A stretch of DNA of 64,000 nucleotides, taken from contig NZ_QJTC01000003.1 in assembly GCF_003217575.1 (NCBI RefSeq), positions 186,001-250,000 on the forward strand, read 5' to 3'. The DNA is from Xylophilus ampelinus (GTDB lineage Bacteria; Pseudomonadota; Gammaproteobacteria; Burkholderiales; Burkholderiaceae_C). This document shows, piece by piece, positions 19,990 to 31,383 of the stretch (positions within the stretch are counted from its first letter, which is position 1; every line of letters begins with the position of its first letter). A model generated the notes under the pieces. It was not told the origin of the DNA, did no database searches, and saw only the letters and a program-made list of their open reading frames with translations. The position numbers were made by a program, and so were the translations under genes.

Positions 19990-21237
19990 ATGAGCCGTCG
20001 CCGCGTCGTCGTGACCGGACTGGGGTGCGTCACTCCCGTGGGTAACACGGTGGCTGATTCCTGGACCAACCTCCTTGCCGGCACGCCCGGTATCGATTTC
20101 ATCACCCAATTCGATGCCGCCGCCTTCGCCTGCAAGTTCGCGGGCGAGGTCAAGGGCTTCAACATCGCGGACTACATTCCCGAAAAAGAAGCCCGGCACA
20201 TGGACCGCTTCATTCACCTGGGCCTCGCGGCCGCGATCCAGGCAGTACACGACAGCGGCCTGCCCACCGGCGATGCGTTGGCGGAAGAAACCGCGGTCCG
20301 GATCGGCTGCAATATCGGCTCGGGCATCGGCGGTCTTCCGCTGATCGAGAATACCCACACCGAACTGGTGGCGCGAGGCCCGCGCCGGATCTCTCCCTTC
20401 TTCGTTCCGGCCTCGATCATCAACATGATCTCGGGACACGTGTCGATCAAATTCGGTTTCAAGGGCCCCAACGTGGCGGTGGTCACCGCCTGCACGACCG
20501 GACTGCACGCCATCGGCCTGTCCGCCCGCATGATCGAGTACGGCGACGCCGACGTGATGGTGGCCGGCGGAGCCGAGGCGACGGTATCGCCGCTCGGCGT
20601 GGGCGGCTTTACCGCTCCGCGTGCGCTGTCTACCCGCAACGACGACCCCAAGACCGCCTCGCGGCCCTGGGACAAGGACCGCGACGGCTTCGTGCTGGGT
20701 GAGGGCGGCGGCGTGCTGGTGCTCGAAGAGTACGAGCACGCCAAGGCACGCGGCGCCCGCATCTATGCGGAACTGGCCGGCTTCGGCATGAGCGGCGACG
20801 CGTACCACATCACGTCGCCGGACGTGGGCGGTCCGCGCCGTTCGATCCAGATCGCACTCGACAACGCGGGCGTCAATGCCGACCAGATCGACTACGTCAA
20901 TGCCCACGGCACGTCGACGCAGATCGGCGATCAGAACGAGACCGATGCGATCAAGGCCGCGCTGGGCGACCATGCCTACAAGACGGTCGTCAATTCGACC
21001 AAGTCGATGACCGGCCACCTGCTGGGCGGCGCAGGCGGTATCGAGAGCGTCTTCACCGCGCTGGCTGTCTACCACCAGAAGTCCCCGCCGACGATCAATA
21101 TTTTCAACCAGGACCCGGCGTGCGATCTGGATTACTGCGCAAATACGGCCCGGGATCTGAGGATCGACGTGGCACTGAAGAACAATTTCGGTTTTGGCGG
21201 CACCAACGGCTCGTTGGTGTTCAAGCGACTGGTCTGA
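19990..21237 (+). CDS. fabF: 3-oxoacyl-[ACP] synthase II
   Basis: A 415-residue ketosynthase II for chain elongation. Catalytic Cys168 is in [10 protein letters not shown]; the two His are in [12 protein letters not shown] and [10 protein letters not shown]. The C-terminus [14 protein letters not shown] is characteristic. ATG 19990 ([12 protein letters not shown]) follows the AAGACAAGCAAAGG region. The last fab gene of the cluster. Confidence 0.97.
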   Translation: MSRRRVVVTGLGCVTPVGNTVADSWTNLLAGTPGIDFITQFDAAAFACKFAGEVKGFNIADYIPEKEARHMDRFIHLGLAAAIQAVHDSGLPTGDALAEETAVRIGCNIGSGIGGLPLIENTHTELVARGPRRISPFFVPASIINMISGHVSIKFGFKGPNVAVVTACTTGLHAIGLSARMIEYGDADVMVAGGAEATVSPLGVGGFTAPRALSTRNDDPKTASRPWDKDRDGFVLGEGGGVLVLEEYEHAKARGARIYAELAGFGMSGDAYHITSPDVGGPRRSIQIALDNAGVNADQIDYVNAHGTSTQIGDQNETDAIKAALGDHAYKTVVNSTKSMTGHLLGGAGGIESVFTALAVYHQKSPPTINIFNQDPACDLDYCANTARDLRIDVALKNNFGFGGTNGSLVFKRLV

Positions 21238-21269
21238 CGGCGTAGGTTGAGCGCACAGGTTTCCCTTTC

Positions 21270-21740
21270 ATGCATGCTGCGCCCGCGGTTCGCTATCCGG
21301 TGACGCGGTCTTACCCTGTCGCCGTGTGGCTCGCCGGGCTATGCGCGCTGGAACTGGCTTTGCTGCTGGCCTGGAGGGCCGCCTCGCCCCAGCCGGCTCC
21401 GCTGCACGCGGTGGCATTCGGTTGCTGGGGCCTCGCGACCGCATGGGTGTTCCTGGCGTGGCGCGGCGCGGCGGTCGGCGAACTGGGGTGGGACGGCCAG
21501 CACTGGCGCTGGGAGCCGGTCCGTACGACGGCCCACGCACCCGAAGGCGTCGCCCGGTTGCATCTCGATCTCCAAGCCCACGTCCTGGTAAGGTTCGTCC
21601 CTGCGCAGGGGCGGGCCGTGTGGCTCTGGCTCGAGCGCCGCTCGGGCAGGCTGCCGCAGTGGCACCTGCTGCGGTGCGCACTTCATGCCGCCGACGGATC
21701 GGCGGGCGACTTGGTGGACGGGCAGGCGGTGGTGCGATGA
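21270..21740 (+). CDS. Small membrane protein of unknown function, upstream of rpoE
   Basis: 156 residues, not recognised with certainty. Two hydrophobic helices (about 18-36 and 45-62) are followed by a Trp-rich domain (GELGWDGQHWRWEP, VWLWLERRSG, WHLLRCALH). Two helices followed by a Trp-rich C-terminal half recall the CptA/YgfX membrane family, but this is only a distant resemblance. Its TGA overlaps the rpoE ATG (ATGA at 21737-21740), so it is translated with the sigma factor. A role in the envelope is an inference from position. Confidence 0.7.
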   Translation: MHAAPAVRYPVTRSYPVAVWLAGLCALELALLLAWRAASPQPAPLHAVAFGCWGLATAWVFLAWRGAAVGELGWDGQHWRWEPVRTTAHAPEGVARLHLDLQAHVLVRFVPAQGRAVWLWLERRSGRLPQWHLLRCALHAADGSAGDLVDGQAVVR

Positions 21741-22366
21741 CCGAGCCTGTCCCGGCACCGACGGCGGCCGACACCGACCTGATGCTGGTCGAGCGCACCG
21801 TCGCGGGCGACCAGCGCGCCTACGGCCTGCTGGTCGCCAAGTACCAGCGGCGGATCGAGCGCCTGATCGGCCGGATGGTGCGCGACAGCGACCTGGTCGA
21901 GGACATCGCCCAGGAAACCTTCATCCGGGCCTACCGGGCGCTGCACCAGTTCCGCGGCGACGCGCAGTTCTATACCTGGCTCTACCGGATCGCGGTCAAT
22001 ACCGCCAAGAAAGCGCTGGTCGACATACGCCGCAACCCGGTGATTTCCGAGAATGCGATGCGGTCGGGGGGCGACGACGACGAAACTTCCTTCATCGACA
22101 ATGAACTAACCAGCGAAGAAACACCCGAAACGGTGTTGGCCGCCAAGGAAATCGCGGCGACGGTCAATGCGGCGATGGAGTCATTGCCCGAGGACTTGCG
22201 GCAGGCGGTGACGCTGCGTGAGATCGAAGGCATGAGCTACGAAGAGATTGCCGAAGTGATGAACTGCCCGATCGGCACGGTGCGCTCGCGCATCTTCCGC
22301 GCCCGGGAAGCCATTTCGGCCAAGGTCAAGCCTCTGCTGGAAAATCGTTCCGGCAAGCGGTGGTAG
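21737..22366 (+). CDS. rpoE: ECF sigma factor RpoE (sigma-E, AlgU-like)
   Basis: A 209-residue extracytoplasmic-function sigma factor of the RpoE/AlgU type. Region 2 contains LVEDIAQETFIRAYRALHQFRGDAQFYTWLYRIAVNTAKK; region 4 contains LREIEGMSYEEIAEVMNCPIGTVRSRIFRARE, the -35-binding helix-turn-helix. It is held inactive by the anti-sigma encoded next and directs the envelope-stress response. It is followed by rseA, rseB and mucD in the canonical order. Confidence 0.96.
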   Translation: MTEPVPAPTAADTDLMLVERTVAGDQRAYGLLVAKYQRRIERLIGRMVRDSDLVEDIAQETFIRAYRALHQFRGDAQFYTWLYRIAVNTAKKALVDIRRNPVISENAMRSGGDDDETSFIDNELTSEETPETVLAAKEIAATVNAAMESLPEDLRQAVTLREIEGMSYEEIAEVMNCPIGTVRSRIFRAREAISAKVKPLLENRSGKRW

Positions 22367-22429
22367 AGAGAGTTTTGTTGCAATGCGTGCCCATCGCGAT
22401 TGCACCCATGCTGTGACACAGGTGATCCC

Positions 22430-23173
22430 ATGAACAAAATCCCTCAAGATTTCGACCGGCTGTCCGCCCTGGCCGACGGCGCACTGTATGGCGAGGAATT
22501 CGACCCGACGCTCGATTGGCTGACGCAGGATGCCGAGGCGCAGACCCGGTGGCACGCCTACCACGTGATCGGCGACGTGCTGCGTTCGCCTGATCTGGCG
22601 CGGGGCGCGGCCGACATGAATTTCGTGGCCCGCCTGCAGAGCCGGCTGGCGGCAGAGCCGTTGCCACAGCTGGCGGAAGCGCCCGAGACGGCGGTCGTCC
22701 ACCCCCAGCCGACCGTGGAGGTTTCCCGCGTGACACCGATCCGTGCCGCAACGGCGCGGCCGGCGGCCAATGCCGACGTGTTCCGCTGGAAGGCGGTCGC
22801 CGGGTTCGCGTCGCTCGCCGCGGTCGTCGCCGTCGGCTGGAGTTCGTTCGCCGGCATCGCGGGTATCGGCGGCAACGGTGCCGGCGCGGTACTGGCGGCG
22901 GCGCCGGCCGGTGCCGCCGCCCAGGGCGCGGATACGGTGCGGTTGGTGTCTGCCGGTGCGGTGCCGGCCACTGGTACGCCGGTCAACCGAACGGCTGCGT
23001 TCTCCGCGACCGTGCCGGTCCTGCTGGCCGGTAGCGATACGCCGCAGGTCATGCTCCGCAATCCGCGCCTGGACGAGTTCCTCGCTGCGCACGGACAGGC
23101 CACCTCCGGCTCGGTCCTGCAGTCGCCTCCGGGTTTCGTGCGCAATGCGAGTTTCGAAGGCGCCAACCGTTGA
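22430..23173 (+). CDS. rseA: Anti-sigma-E factor RseA (MucA-like)
   Basis: A 247-residue inner-membrane anti-sigma factor. The N-terminal cytoplasmic domain (about 1-70: FDRLSALADGALYGEEFDP, RWHAYHVIGDVLRS) is the RseA sigma-binding region. A hydrophobic segment at about 122-142 is the membrane anchor, and the rest is periplasmic. On envelope damage such proteins are cut by DegS/RseP-type proteases to free the sigma factor. ATG 22430 follows AGGTGATCCC. Confidence 0.92.
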   Translation: MNKIPQDFDRLSALADGALYGEEFDPTLDWLTQDAEAQTRWHAYHVIGDVLRSPDLARGAADMNFVARLQSRLAAEPLPQLAEAPETAVVHPQPTVEVSRVTPIRAATARPAANADVFRWKAVAGFASLAAVVAVGWSSFAGIAGIGGNGAGAVLAAAPAGAAAQGADTVRLVSAGAVPATGTPVNRTAAFSATVPVLLAGSDTPQVMLRNPRLDEFLAAHGQATSGSVLQSPPGFVRNASFEGANR

Positions 23174-23204
23174 CCGATCGCCCGTGCGTGGACCGTTCGT
23201 CGTG

Positions 23205-24251
23205 ATGCCGGGTCGTCTGGCGCAGGGTGCCGGCTGGGTCGCCGCCTGCCTGGTGGCATGTCTTTCGCCCCTATACGCCGCACCGACCGTCATAGCGGAG
23301 GTCGGCCCGTCCGCCCAGACTCTGCCGGCGGCGCCTGCGGCGTCGGCGGTGGCCGAGGTCGACGTGCTGCCGTGGCTGGTTCGCACGCACGAGGCTTCCA
23401 AGAACCGGACCTACGCGGGCACGCTCGTCGTGCTGTCGGCCAGCGGGGCATTGTCGAGCTCGCGCATCTGGCACGCCTGCAAGGGCGAGCAGCGGGTCGA
23501 GCGGATCGAGTCCTTGACCGGGGCGCCGCGCTCCAGCTTCCGCCGCAACGACGAGGTCGTGACCTTCCTTCCCGAGCTGCACCTGGCCCGCTCCGAGCGG
23601 CGCGAGTCCTTCGGCTTGTTCCCCAATCTTCTGCGGGTCGGTGATGCGGCGGTGCGCGAATCCTACGGTGCCCGGCCGCTCGGTACCCAGCGGGTGGCGG
23701 GCATGGATACCGAAGTGGTACAGGTGCAGCCGCGCGACGCGTCGCGCTACGGCTATCGGCTCTGGATGGACAAGGCTTCCGGCCTGGCGGTGCAGCTGCA
23801 GACACTGGACGGGACCGGCCGGGTGCTGGAGCAAGCGGCGTTTTCCGAGTTGCAGCTGGACGCGCCGGTGCCGATGGACAAGATCGTCCGGATGATGTCC
23901 AGCACCGGCGACTACAAGATCGAGAAGCTAGAGGTCACGCGCACCACGGCCGAGGTCGAAGGCTGGGCGCTGGCCCAGCCGGTGGCCGGATTCAAGCCGC
24001 TCAACTGCTTCCGCCGATCTGCACCGACCAAGACCGGCACGGTGCAGTGGGTGTTCTCGGACGGCCTTGCCACGGTCTCCCTGTTCATCGAGCCCTACGG
24101 CGCCCAGCCGCGCACCGAATCGCAGATGGCGGTAGGCGTGACGCAGATGATGGCGCGCCGGGTCGCCAACGACTGGTGGGTGACAGCCGTGGGCGAGGTT
24201 CCGCTTCAGACCCTGCAGACGATGGTCCAGTCGCTGGAGCGCAGGCGCTGA
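23205..24251 (+). CDS. rseB: Sigma-E regulatory protein RseB (MucB-like)
   Basis: A 348-residue periplasmic protein that shields RseA from cleavage and senses lipid or lipopolysaccharide signals. A signal peptide of about 25 residues ends at LYAAPT. The MucB/RseB two-domain fold is indicated by YAGTLVVLSASGALSSSRI, ESFGLFPNL and YGYRLWMDKASGL. ATG 23205 is chosen because it gives a clean signal peptide; an in-frame GTG at 23184 is possible. It follows rseA by 31 bp. Confidence 0.91.
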   Translation: MPGRLAQGAGWVAACLVACLSPLYAAPTVIAEVGPSAQTLPAAPAASAVAEVDVLPWLVRTHEASKNRTYAGTLVVLSASGALSSSRIWHACKGEQRVERIESLTGAPRSSFRRNDEVVTFLPELHLARSERRESFGLFPNLLRVGDAAVRESYGARPLGTQRVAGMDTEVVQVQPRDASRYGYRLWMDKASGLAVQLQTLDGTGRVLEQAAFSELQLDAPVPMDKIVRMMSSTGDYKIEKLEVTRTTAEVEGWALAQPVAGFKPLNCFRRSAPTKTGTVQWVFSDGLATVSLFIEPYGAQPRTESQMAVGVTQMMARRVANDWWVTAVGEVPLQTLQTMVQSLERRR

Positions 24252-24329
24252 CGCAGCGGCTTCGGCGGCCGGCCCTCGCCTGGCGTGCGGCCGTCGCGGG
24301 CCTCGCCGCGGATGCGGGCGCCGGCGAGC

Positions 24330-24357
24330 GGAACCTTCCGTTCCATTTCATTTCAGA
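24330..24357 (+). promoter_or_regulatory. Possible sigma-E-type promoter of mucD
   Basis: GGAACCT (24330-24336), 16 bp, then TCAGA (24353-24357) resembles the GGAACTT-N16-TCTGA class read by RpoE-like sigma factors, with one change in the -35. It lies 53 bp before mucD. It would place the protease under the sigma factor encoded upstream. Confidence 0.4.
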
Positions 24358-24410
24358 TGCGTATCGTTGTATCCGGTCTGCCGATATCGGCGGCCCCATG
24401 AAAGGTCTCT

Positions 24411-25895
24411 ATGCTGCAGTTTGGTGGGCGTAATCTGAAGGTGCGTGCCCTGACGGGTGCCTTGGCGCTGGCGATGGCCGGCGCGGCCGTGCCTGTGGTA
24501 CCGGTGATGGCCCAATCCGCACCGATCGGTCAGCGTTCCCTGCCCGACTTCACCGACCTGGTGGACATGGTCGGTCCGTCGGTGGTCAACATCCGGACAC
24601 TGGAAAAAACCACTCCCCGCAGCGGCGCGGAGGATGCGATGGACGAGCAGATGCTCGAGTTCTTCAAGCGCTTCGGCATCCCGATGCCCAACGGTCCCCG
24701 CGGCGGCAACGGTTCGCGCGGACAGCGCCCTCCTCAAGGCGAGGAGCAGCCGCGCGGCGTCGGTTCCGGCTTCATCCTCACCGGCGACGGTTTCGTGATG
24801 ACCAACGCCCATGTGGTCGACGGCGCCGACGAGGTGATCGTCACCCTGACCGACAAGCGCGAGTTCAAGGCCAAGATCGTCGGCGCCGACAAGCGCACCG
24901 ACGTGGCCGTGGTCAAGATCGAGGCCACCGGTCTGCCTGCCGTGAAGGTGGGTGACTTGAGCCGGCTGCGGGTGGGCGAATGGGTGATGGCGATCGGCTC
25001 TCCTTTCGGCCTGGAGAACAGCGTGACCGCCGGCATCGTCAGCGCCAAGCAGCGCGACACCGGCGACTATCTGCCCTTCATCCAGACCGACGTGGCGATC
25101 AACCCGGGCAACTCGGGCGGACCGCTGATCAACATGCGGGGCGAGGTGGTCGGCATCAACAGCCAGATCTATTCGCGCTCCGGCGGGTTCATGGGCATTT
25201 CGTTCTCGATCCCGATCGACGAGGCGATCAACGTCAGCGAGCAACTGCGCCAGAGCGGCCGGGTGTCGCGCGGCCGTATCGGCGTGCAGATCGAGCCGGT
25301 CACCAAGGACGTGGCCGAGGCGATCGGCCTGGGCAAGCCGCAGGGCGCGCTGGTGCGCGGTGTCGAGACCGGCTCGCCGGCCGAGAAGGCGGGTATCGAG
25401 GCGGGCGACATCATCACCCGCTTCGACGGTAAGACGATCGAGCGCACCAGCGACCTGCCACGGCTGGTCGGCAGCACCAAGCCGGGCACCAAGAGCACCG
25501 CGACCGTCTTCCGCCGCGGCGCTACCCGCGAGTTGACGATCACCATTGCCGAGATCGAGCCCGACCAGCCCGCGCGCAAGCCGGTGGACAAGGAAGAGGC
25601 GCGCCCCACCTCCAACGCCGGCAAGGGCCTGGGCCTGGGGGTGAGCGAGCTCACCCCGGCGCAGAAGAAGGAGTTGAAGCTCAAGGGCGGGGTGCGGGTG
25701 GACACCGCCACCGAAGGCGCGGCACGCGCCGGGCTGCGGGAAGGCGACGTGATCGTGGCGGTCGCCAATGTCGAGGTGACCGGCGTCAAGGAGTTCGAGG
25801 CCGCGGTCTCGAAGGCCGACAAGAACAAGCCGGTCAGCGTGCTGGTCCGGCGGGGCGAATGGGCCCAGTACGCCCTGATCCGGCCGACCCGCTGA
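24411..25895 (+). CDS. mucD: DegP/HtrA-family periplasmic serine protease (MucD)
   Basis: A 494-residue periplasmic protease/chaperone. A signal peptide (about 1-34, cut near VMAQS) is followed by the trypsin-like domain with triad His134 (TNAHVVDG), Asp164 (RTDVAVVKI) and Ser235 (GNSGGPL). Two PDZ domains follow (about 275-370 and 400-490). The operon position after rseB identifies it as MucD. A sigma-E-like promoter lies just upstream. Confidence 0.95.
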   Translation: MLQFGGRNLKVRALTGALALAMAGAAVPVVPVMAQSAPIGQRSLPDFTDLVDMVGPSVVNIRTLEKTTPRSGAEDAMDEQMLEFFKRFGIPMPNGPRGGNGSRGQRPPQGEEQPRGVGSGFILTGDGFVMTNAHVVDGADEVIVTLTDKREFKAKIVGADKRTDVAVVKIEATGLPAVKVGDLSRLRVGEWVMAIGSPFGLENSVTAGIVSAKQRDTGDYLPFIQTDVAINPGNSGGPLINMRGEVVGINSQIYSRSGGFMGISFSIPIDEAINVSEQLRQSGRVSRGRIGVQIEPVTKDVAEAIGLGKPQGALVRGVETGSPAEKAGIEAGDIITRFDGKTIERTSDLPRLVGSTKPGTKSTATVFRRGATRELTITIAEIEPDQPARKPVDKEEARPTSNAGKGLGLGVSELTPAQKKELKLKGGVRVDTATEGAARAGLREGDVIVAVANVEVTGVKEFEAAVSKADKNKPVSVLVRRGEWAQYALIRPTR

Positions 25896-25984
25896 GCGGA
25901 TCAGCCCCATCCCCGACTCGGGAATAGCGCGGGCTGCCGTCGGTTTTGAGGTGAATCCCGGCAGCCAGATTGGGTAAAATAGTG

Positions 25985-26273
25985 CGTCTTTTGCACCGGC
26001 GCCGGCCGAGGGCGGGACGAAAGCCCCGCATTCCCAGGAATGGCAAACGGTGCACAGGCGATCCACAGATCGCCCACAAGTTGTTCAGATGTGCGGCGGT
26101 GCAAATTGTGAATAACTTGTGCATAGATTTTTGCGTTGCCCCCCGGCAACGTTCCTTCCCTCCGGTTTTTGCGCTGTGCGTTCTGGCCTTTTTGCCTACA
26201 ATGAAGCCCCAACTATCGCAGTTGCCATAGATTGTTGGTTCAGGGCGCGTTGCCAATCAACGCGCCCTTTTTT
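25985..26273 (+). ncRNA. Candidate structured RNA upstream of lepA
   Basis: Between a TAAAAT box and an intrinsic terminator lie several stems: TGCACCG/CGGTGCA (25992-25998 with 26048-26054), enclosing GCGGG/CCCGC and CATTC/GAATG; GGCGAT/ATCGCC (26057-26074); an 11-bp stem CACAAGTTGTT/AATAACTTGTG with one G-U (26075-26085 with 26111-26121); and CGTTGCC/GGCAACG (26134-26151). No known RNA family was recognised. It may be a free small RNA, a shorter RNA from about 26208, or the lepA leader with an attenuator. Confidence 0.35.
26243..26273 (+). terminator. Intrinsic terminator before lepA
   Basis: GGGCGCGTTG (26243-26252), loop CCAAT, CAACGCGCCC (26258-26267), then TTTTTT. A perfect 10-bp stem with a T-run. 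It ends whatever RNA is read from the mucD-lepA gap, or attenuates lepA. Confidence 0.85.
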
Positions 26274-26318
26274 CTTTGTCCGGGCCGAATAAATTCAATC
26301 ACTTAACTGTTCCCGTTG

Positions 26319-28127
<1,809 letters not shown>

Positions 28128-28147
28128 CCCGCACCCGAGACCCATTC

Positions 28148-29128
28148 ATGCAGATCCTCACCTCTTTCGTCCTGGCCGCTTTCGTGGCTTACGGTGGCGC
28201 CTGGTACTTCGGTGCCGTCGAAGGCAATTTCGCCCTGCTGATGCTGCTGGCGACCCTGGTCACCGGCGCCTTCTGGATCGCCGACCGGCTGGTGTTCGCC
28301 CGCCGCCGGCGTGCGGCCGCGGACGCGCTGGCCGCATCGGCCGTGGCCCGCCGCGAAGAACTCACCCGCCAGGGCATCCGCAAGGTCGATGGTGCCGAAG
28401 ACGCCGACCTGGGGCAGGCCCGCACCCGCATCCTGATGCAGCCCTGGTGGCTCGACTGGACCGCCGGCCTGTTCCCGGTGATCGCCATCGTGTTCCTGCT
28501 GCGCTCGTTCCTGTTCGAACCATTCAAGATTCCGTCTGGTTCGATGATCCCGACGCTGCTGATCGGCGACCTGATCCTGGTGAACAAGTTCACCTACGGC
28601 ATCCGGCTGCCGGTCGCCAACATCAAGCTCACCGACGGCACGCCGCCGGCGCGCGGCGACGTGATGGTGTTCCGCTACCCGCCGCAGCCCAGCATGGACT
28701 ACATCAAGCGGGTGGTCGGCCTGCCGGGCGACGAGGTGGCCTATCTGAACAAGCGTCTGACGATCAACGGCAAGCCCGTCGAGACCACCGCGGTGCCCGA
28801 TTTCTTCGCAGAGGACGCGGTGCGCTACTTCAAGCAGTGGGAGGAACAGCTGGGCACCCACAAGCACCGCCTGCTGATCGACGAAGACCGTCCGGCCTAC
28901 GTGCCCGGCGCTTCCAACTTCGAAGGCCGCGATCTCTGCCGCTACACCGTCGAAGGCGTCACCTGCAAGGTGCCTGCCGGCCAGTACTTCGTGATGGGCG
29001 ACAACCGCGACAACTCGCTGGATTCGCGCTACTGGGGCTTCGTGCCCGACAAGAACATCGTCGGCCGCGCGTTCTTCATCTGGATGAACTTCAGCAACCC
29101 GTTGAAGCGCATCGGCGGCTTCGACTGA
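28148..29128 (+). CDS. lepB: Signal peptidase I
   Basis: A 326-residue membrane protease that removes signal peptides. Two N-terminal membrane segments (about 3-22 and 26-50) and a third near 105-120 precede the catalytic domain. Nucleophile Ser132 is in [10 protein letters not shown] and Lys187 in [13 protein letters not shown]. The C-terminal box is [17 protein letters not shown]. It is coupled in transcription with lepA, as in most proteobacteria. Confidence 0.97.
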   Translation: MQILTSFVLAAFVAYGGAWYFGAVEGNFALLMLLATLVTGAFWIADRLVFARRRRAAADALAASAVARREELTRQGIRKVDGAEDADLGQARTRILMQPWWLDWTAGLFPVIAIVFLLRSFLFEPFKIPSGSMIPTLLIGDLILVNKFTYGIRLPVANIKLTDGTPPARGDVMVFRYPPQPSMDYIKRVVGLPGDEVAYLNKRLTINGKPVETTAVPDFFAEDAVRYFKQWEEQLGTHKHRLLIDEDRPAYVPGASNFEGRDLCRYTVEGVTCKVPAGQYFVMGDNRDNSLDSRYWGFVPDKNIVGRAFFIWMNFSNPLKRIGGFD

Positions 29129-29175
29129 GCGTGCCGGTTGCAGTCTCTTTGCCTTTTCGATATTCGGAGAATTCC

Positions 29176-29535
29176 ATGAAACACCAGCATCCGCCTGCGA
29201 AGCACCAGCGCGGCATGGGCATCGTCGGCCTGTTCTTGACGGCCGTGGTCATCGGCTGCGTGGCCATCGTCGTGATGGGCGTCGTGCCGACCGTGATCGA
29301 GTACCAGGCGATCAAGCGCGCCGCCGACAAGGCCAGCCAGGAAAACTCGGTCGAGCAGATCCGCAGCGCCTTCGACCGCTACCAGGCGATCGACGACTTC
29401 TCGTCGATCAGCGGCAAGGATCTGACGATCGCCCGCGACGGCGACAACTACCGCGTATCCTTCGCCTACCAGCGCAAGATCCACCTGGCCGGACCCGCAT
29501 CGCTGGTACTCGACTACACCGGCCAGACGAAGTAG
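29176..29535 (+). CDS. DUF4845 family single-pass membrane protein
   Basis: 119 residues, with one transmembrane helix at about 17-40 ([25 protein letters not shown]). The rest is a small soluble domain. This pilin-like layout and the position between lepB and rnc are constant for DUF4845 proteins in beta- and gammaproteobacteria. The function is unknown. The rnc GTG follows its TAG with no gap. Confidence 0.85.
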   Translation: MKHQHPPAKHQRGMGIVGLFLTAVVIGCVAIVVMGVVPTVIEYQAIKRAADKASQENSVEQIRSAFDRYQAIDDFSSISGKDLTIARDGDNYRVSFAYQRKIHLAGPASLVLDYTGQTK

Positions 29536-30231
29536 GTGGCGGCGCCCCTGAACGCGGAAATCTCCGCCCTCCAGCACCGGCTGCATCACCGCTTCGACGA
29601 TCCCCAGTTGCTGCTGCGGGCGGTGACGCACCGCAGCTTCTCCAGCGACCACTACGAGCGGCTGGAATTCCTGGGCGATTCGGTCCTCAACCTCGCGATC
29701 TCCGACCTGATCTACGGCCGGCTGGGCACGCTGCCCGAAGGCGACCTGTCGCGGGTCCGGGCCAACCTGGTCCGCCAGGAAACCCTGCACGAGATCGCGC
29801 TCGACCTGGGCCTGCCGCCGGTGCTGCGGCTCGGCGAGGGCGAGGCCCGCTCGGGCGGCCAGCGGCGGCCGTCGATCCTGGCCGACACGGTCGAGGCGCT
29901 GATCGGCGCGGTCTACCGCGACGCCGGCTTCGACGCGGCCGCGGCGCTGGTGCACCGGCTCTTCGCCAAGATCGACATCGCGCCCCACATGCCGGCCGCC
30001 AGCAAGGACCCGAAGACCGCGTTGCAGGAGTGGCTGCAGGGCCGCAAAATGAAGTTGCCCAACTACCGCGTGGTGACGACCCTGGGCGCTGCCCATCTCC
30101 AGACCTTCGACGTCGAGTGCGAGATCGTCGAACTCGGCCACGCCGAGCGCGGCATCGGCGGCTCCCGCCGTTCCGCCGAGCAGGCGGCCGCGGCCGCGAT
30201 GCTGGCGTACCTGAAAACGAACAGACCATGA
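29536..30231 (+). CDS. rnc: Ribonuclease III
   Basis: A 231-residue double-strand-specific endonuclease for rRNA and mRNA processing. The catalytic domain has [15 protein letters not shown] and the second acidic cluster [14 protein letters not shown]-terminal dsRNA-binding domain (about 155-228) has [15 protein letters not shown]. The GTG start directly abuts the previous stop, and the TGA overlaps the era ATG by 4 bp. Confidence 0.96.
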   Translation: MAAPLNAEISALQHRLHHRFDDPQLLLRAVTHRSFSSDHYERLEFLGDSVLNLAISDLIYGRLGTLPEGDLSRVRANLVRQETLHEIALDLGLPPVLRLGEGEARSGGQRRPSILADTVEALIGAVYRDAGFDAAAALVHRLFAKIDIAPHMPAASKDPKTALQEWLQGRKMKLPNYRVVTTLGAAHLQTFDVECEIVELGHAERGIGGSRRSAEQAAAAAMLAYLKTNRP

Positions 30232-31298
30232 ACAACGACGCTACCGACCCTCGTGCTGCACACGGTGGCGTGGAGCCGCCCGCAGCCGCATCCGACGCTC
30301 CGGGTCCAGGCCCCGCGGCCGCCCCGCCGGCCGCGGCCGATCCGCTCGGCGCGATGCTGGCCGCCGCCCGCCCGGGCGTGGTGGTCACCGACGTGCCCGT
30401 CGCGTCCCAGCGCTGCGGCGTGATCGCCATCGTCGGCAAGCCCAATGTCGGCAAGTCGACGCTGCTGAACGCGCTGGTCGGCCAGAAGATCAGCATCACC
30501 TCGCGCAAGGCCCAGACCACGCGCCACCGCATCACCGGCATCAAGACCCGCGAGGAGACGCAGTTCATCTTCGTCGACACGCCCGGCTTCCAGACCCGGC
30601 ACGGAACCGCGCTGAACAAGTCGCTCAACAAGACGGTGCTGGGCGCCATCGGCGACGTGGACCTGGTGCTGTTCGTGGTCGAGGCGGGCAGCTTCACTTT
30701 GGCCGATGCCAAGGTGCTGTCGCTGCTCAAGCCCGGCATTCCGGCGCTGCTGATCGCCAACAAGCTCGACAGCGTGCTGCGCCGCGCCGAGATGCCGCCG
30801 TGGTTGAAGGGCATGCAGGAGCGCCACCCTTTCGCCGAGTTCGTCCCGATGTCGGCCAAGAACAAGGGCGACATCGAGCGGCTGTTCGGCATCTGCGCCA
30901 AGTATCTGCCGCAGCAGGGCTGGTTCTACTCGCCGGAAGAGCTGACCGACCGCAGCGAGAAATTTTTGGCCAGCGAGACGGTGCGCGAGAAGCTGTTTCG
31001 CTTCACCGGCGACGAACTGCCCTACACCTCGACCGTCATCATCGACAAGTTCGACGAGGAAAAGAGCAAGACCCACGGCCGGATGCTGCGCATCGCCGCG
31101 ACCATCGTGGTCGAGCGCGACGGCCACAAGGCGATGGTGATCGGTGACAAGGGCGAGCGGCTGAAGCGCATCGGCACCGAGGCGCGCCAGGAGCTGGAGA
31201 AGTTGATGGACTGCAAGGTGTTCATCGAGCTGTGGGTCAAGGTGCGCTCGGGCTGGGCGGACGACGAGGCGCGGGTGCGGTCCTTTGGGTATGAGTGA
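30228..31298 (+). CDS. era: GTPase Era
   Basis: A 356-residue ribosome-assembly GTPase that binds the 16S rRNA 3' end. G1 is [18 protein letters not shown]3 DTPGF, G4 NKLD. The C-terminal KH domain includes [23 protein letters not shown]. The first 60 residues are an Ala/Pro-rich, disordered extension absent from E. coli Era (301 aa), starting with the ATG that overlaps rnc (ATGA). A later start cannot be excluded, but coupling supports this one. Confidence 0.95.
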   Translation: MNNDATDPRAAHGGVEPPAAASDAPGPGPAAAPPAAADPLGAMLAAARPGVVVTDVPVASQRCGVIAIVGKPNVGKSTLLNALVGQKISITSRKAQTTRHRITGIKTREETQFIFVDTPGFQTRHGTALNKSLNKTVLGAIGDVDLVLFVVEAGSFTLADAKVLSLLKPGIPALLIANKLDSVLRRAEMPPWLKGMQERHPFAEFVPMSAKNKGDIERLFGICAKYLPQQGWFYSPEELTDRSEKFLASETVREKLFRFTGDELPYTSTVIIDKFDEEKSKTHGRMLRIAATIVVERDGHKAMVIGDKGERLKRIGTEARQELEKLMDCKVFIELWVKVRSGWADDEARVRSFGYE

Positions 31299-31301
31299 GC
31301 T

Positions 31302-31380
31302 CCCCCCCAGGCTGCGCGCTTCGCGTCTTCGCCTACCCCCTGCAGGGGGCGGTGCTGGGTGCCCGGCAAAGCCGGCTCAC
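31302..31380 (+). repeat. Dispersed repeat family C (copy 1)
   Basis: CCCCCAGGCTGCGCGCTTCGCGTCTTCGCC is followed by CCCCCTGCAGGGGGC (palindrome) and a tail with AAAGCCGG. An inverted copy lies at 49640-49710. Confidence 0.75.
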
Positions 31381-31383
31381 CTG

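Larger units (their letters stand above)
25896..26318 (+). promoter_or_regulatory. 423-bp mucD-lepA intergenic region with multiple hairpins
   Basis: No open reading frame of interest. It holds, in order: hairpin GGCTGCCG/CGGCAGCC (25932-25966), a -10-like TAAAAT (25975-25980), a set of nested and serial hairpins (25992-26151), a second -10-like TACAAT (26197-26202) and a perfect terminator (26243-26273). LepA translation begins 45 bp after the T-run. See the candidate RNA entry. Confidence 0.6.
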
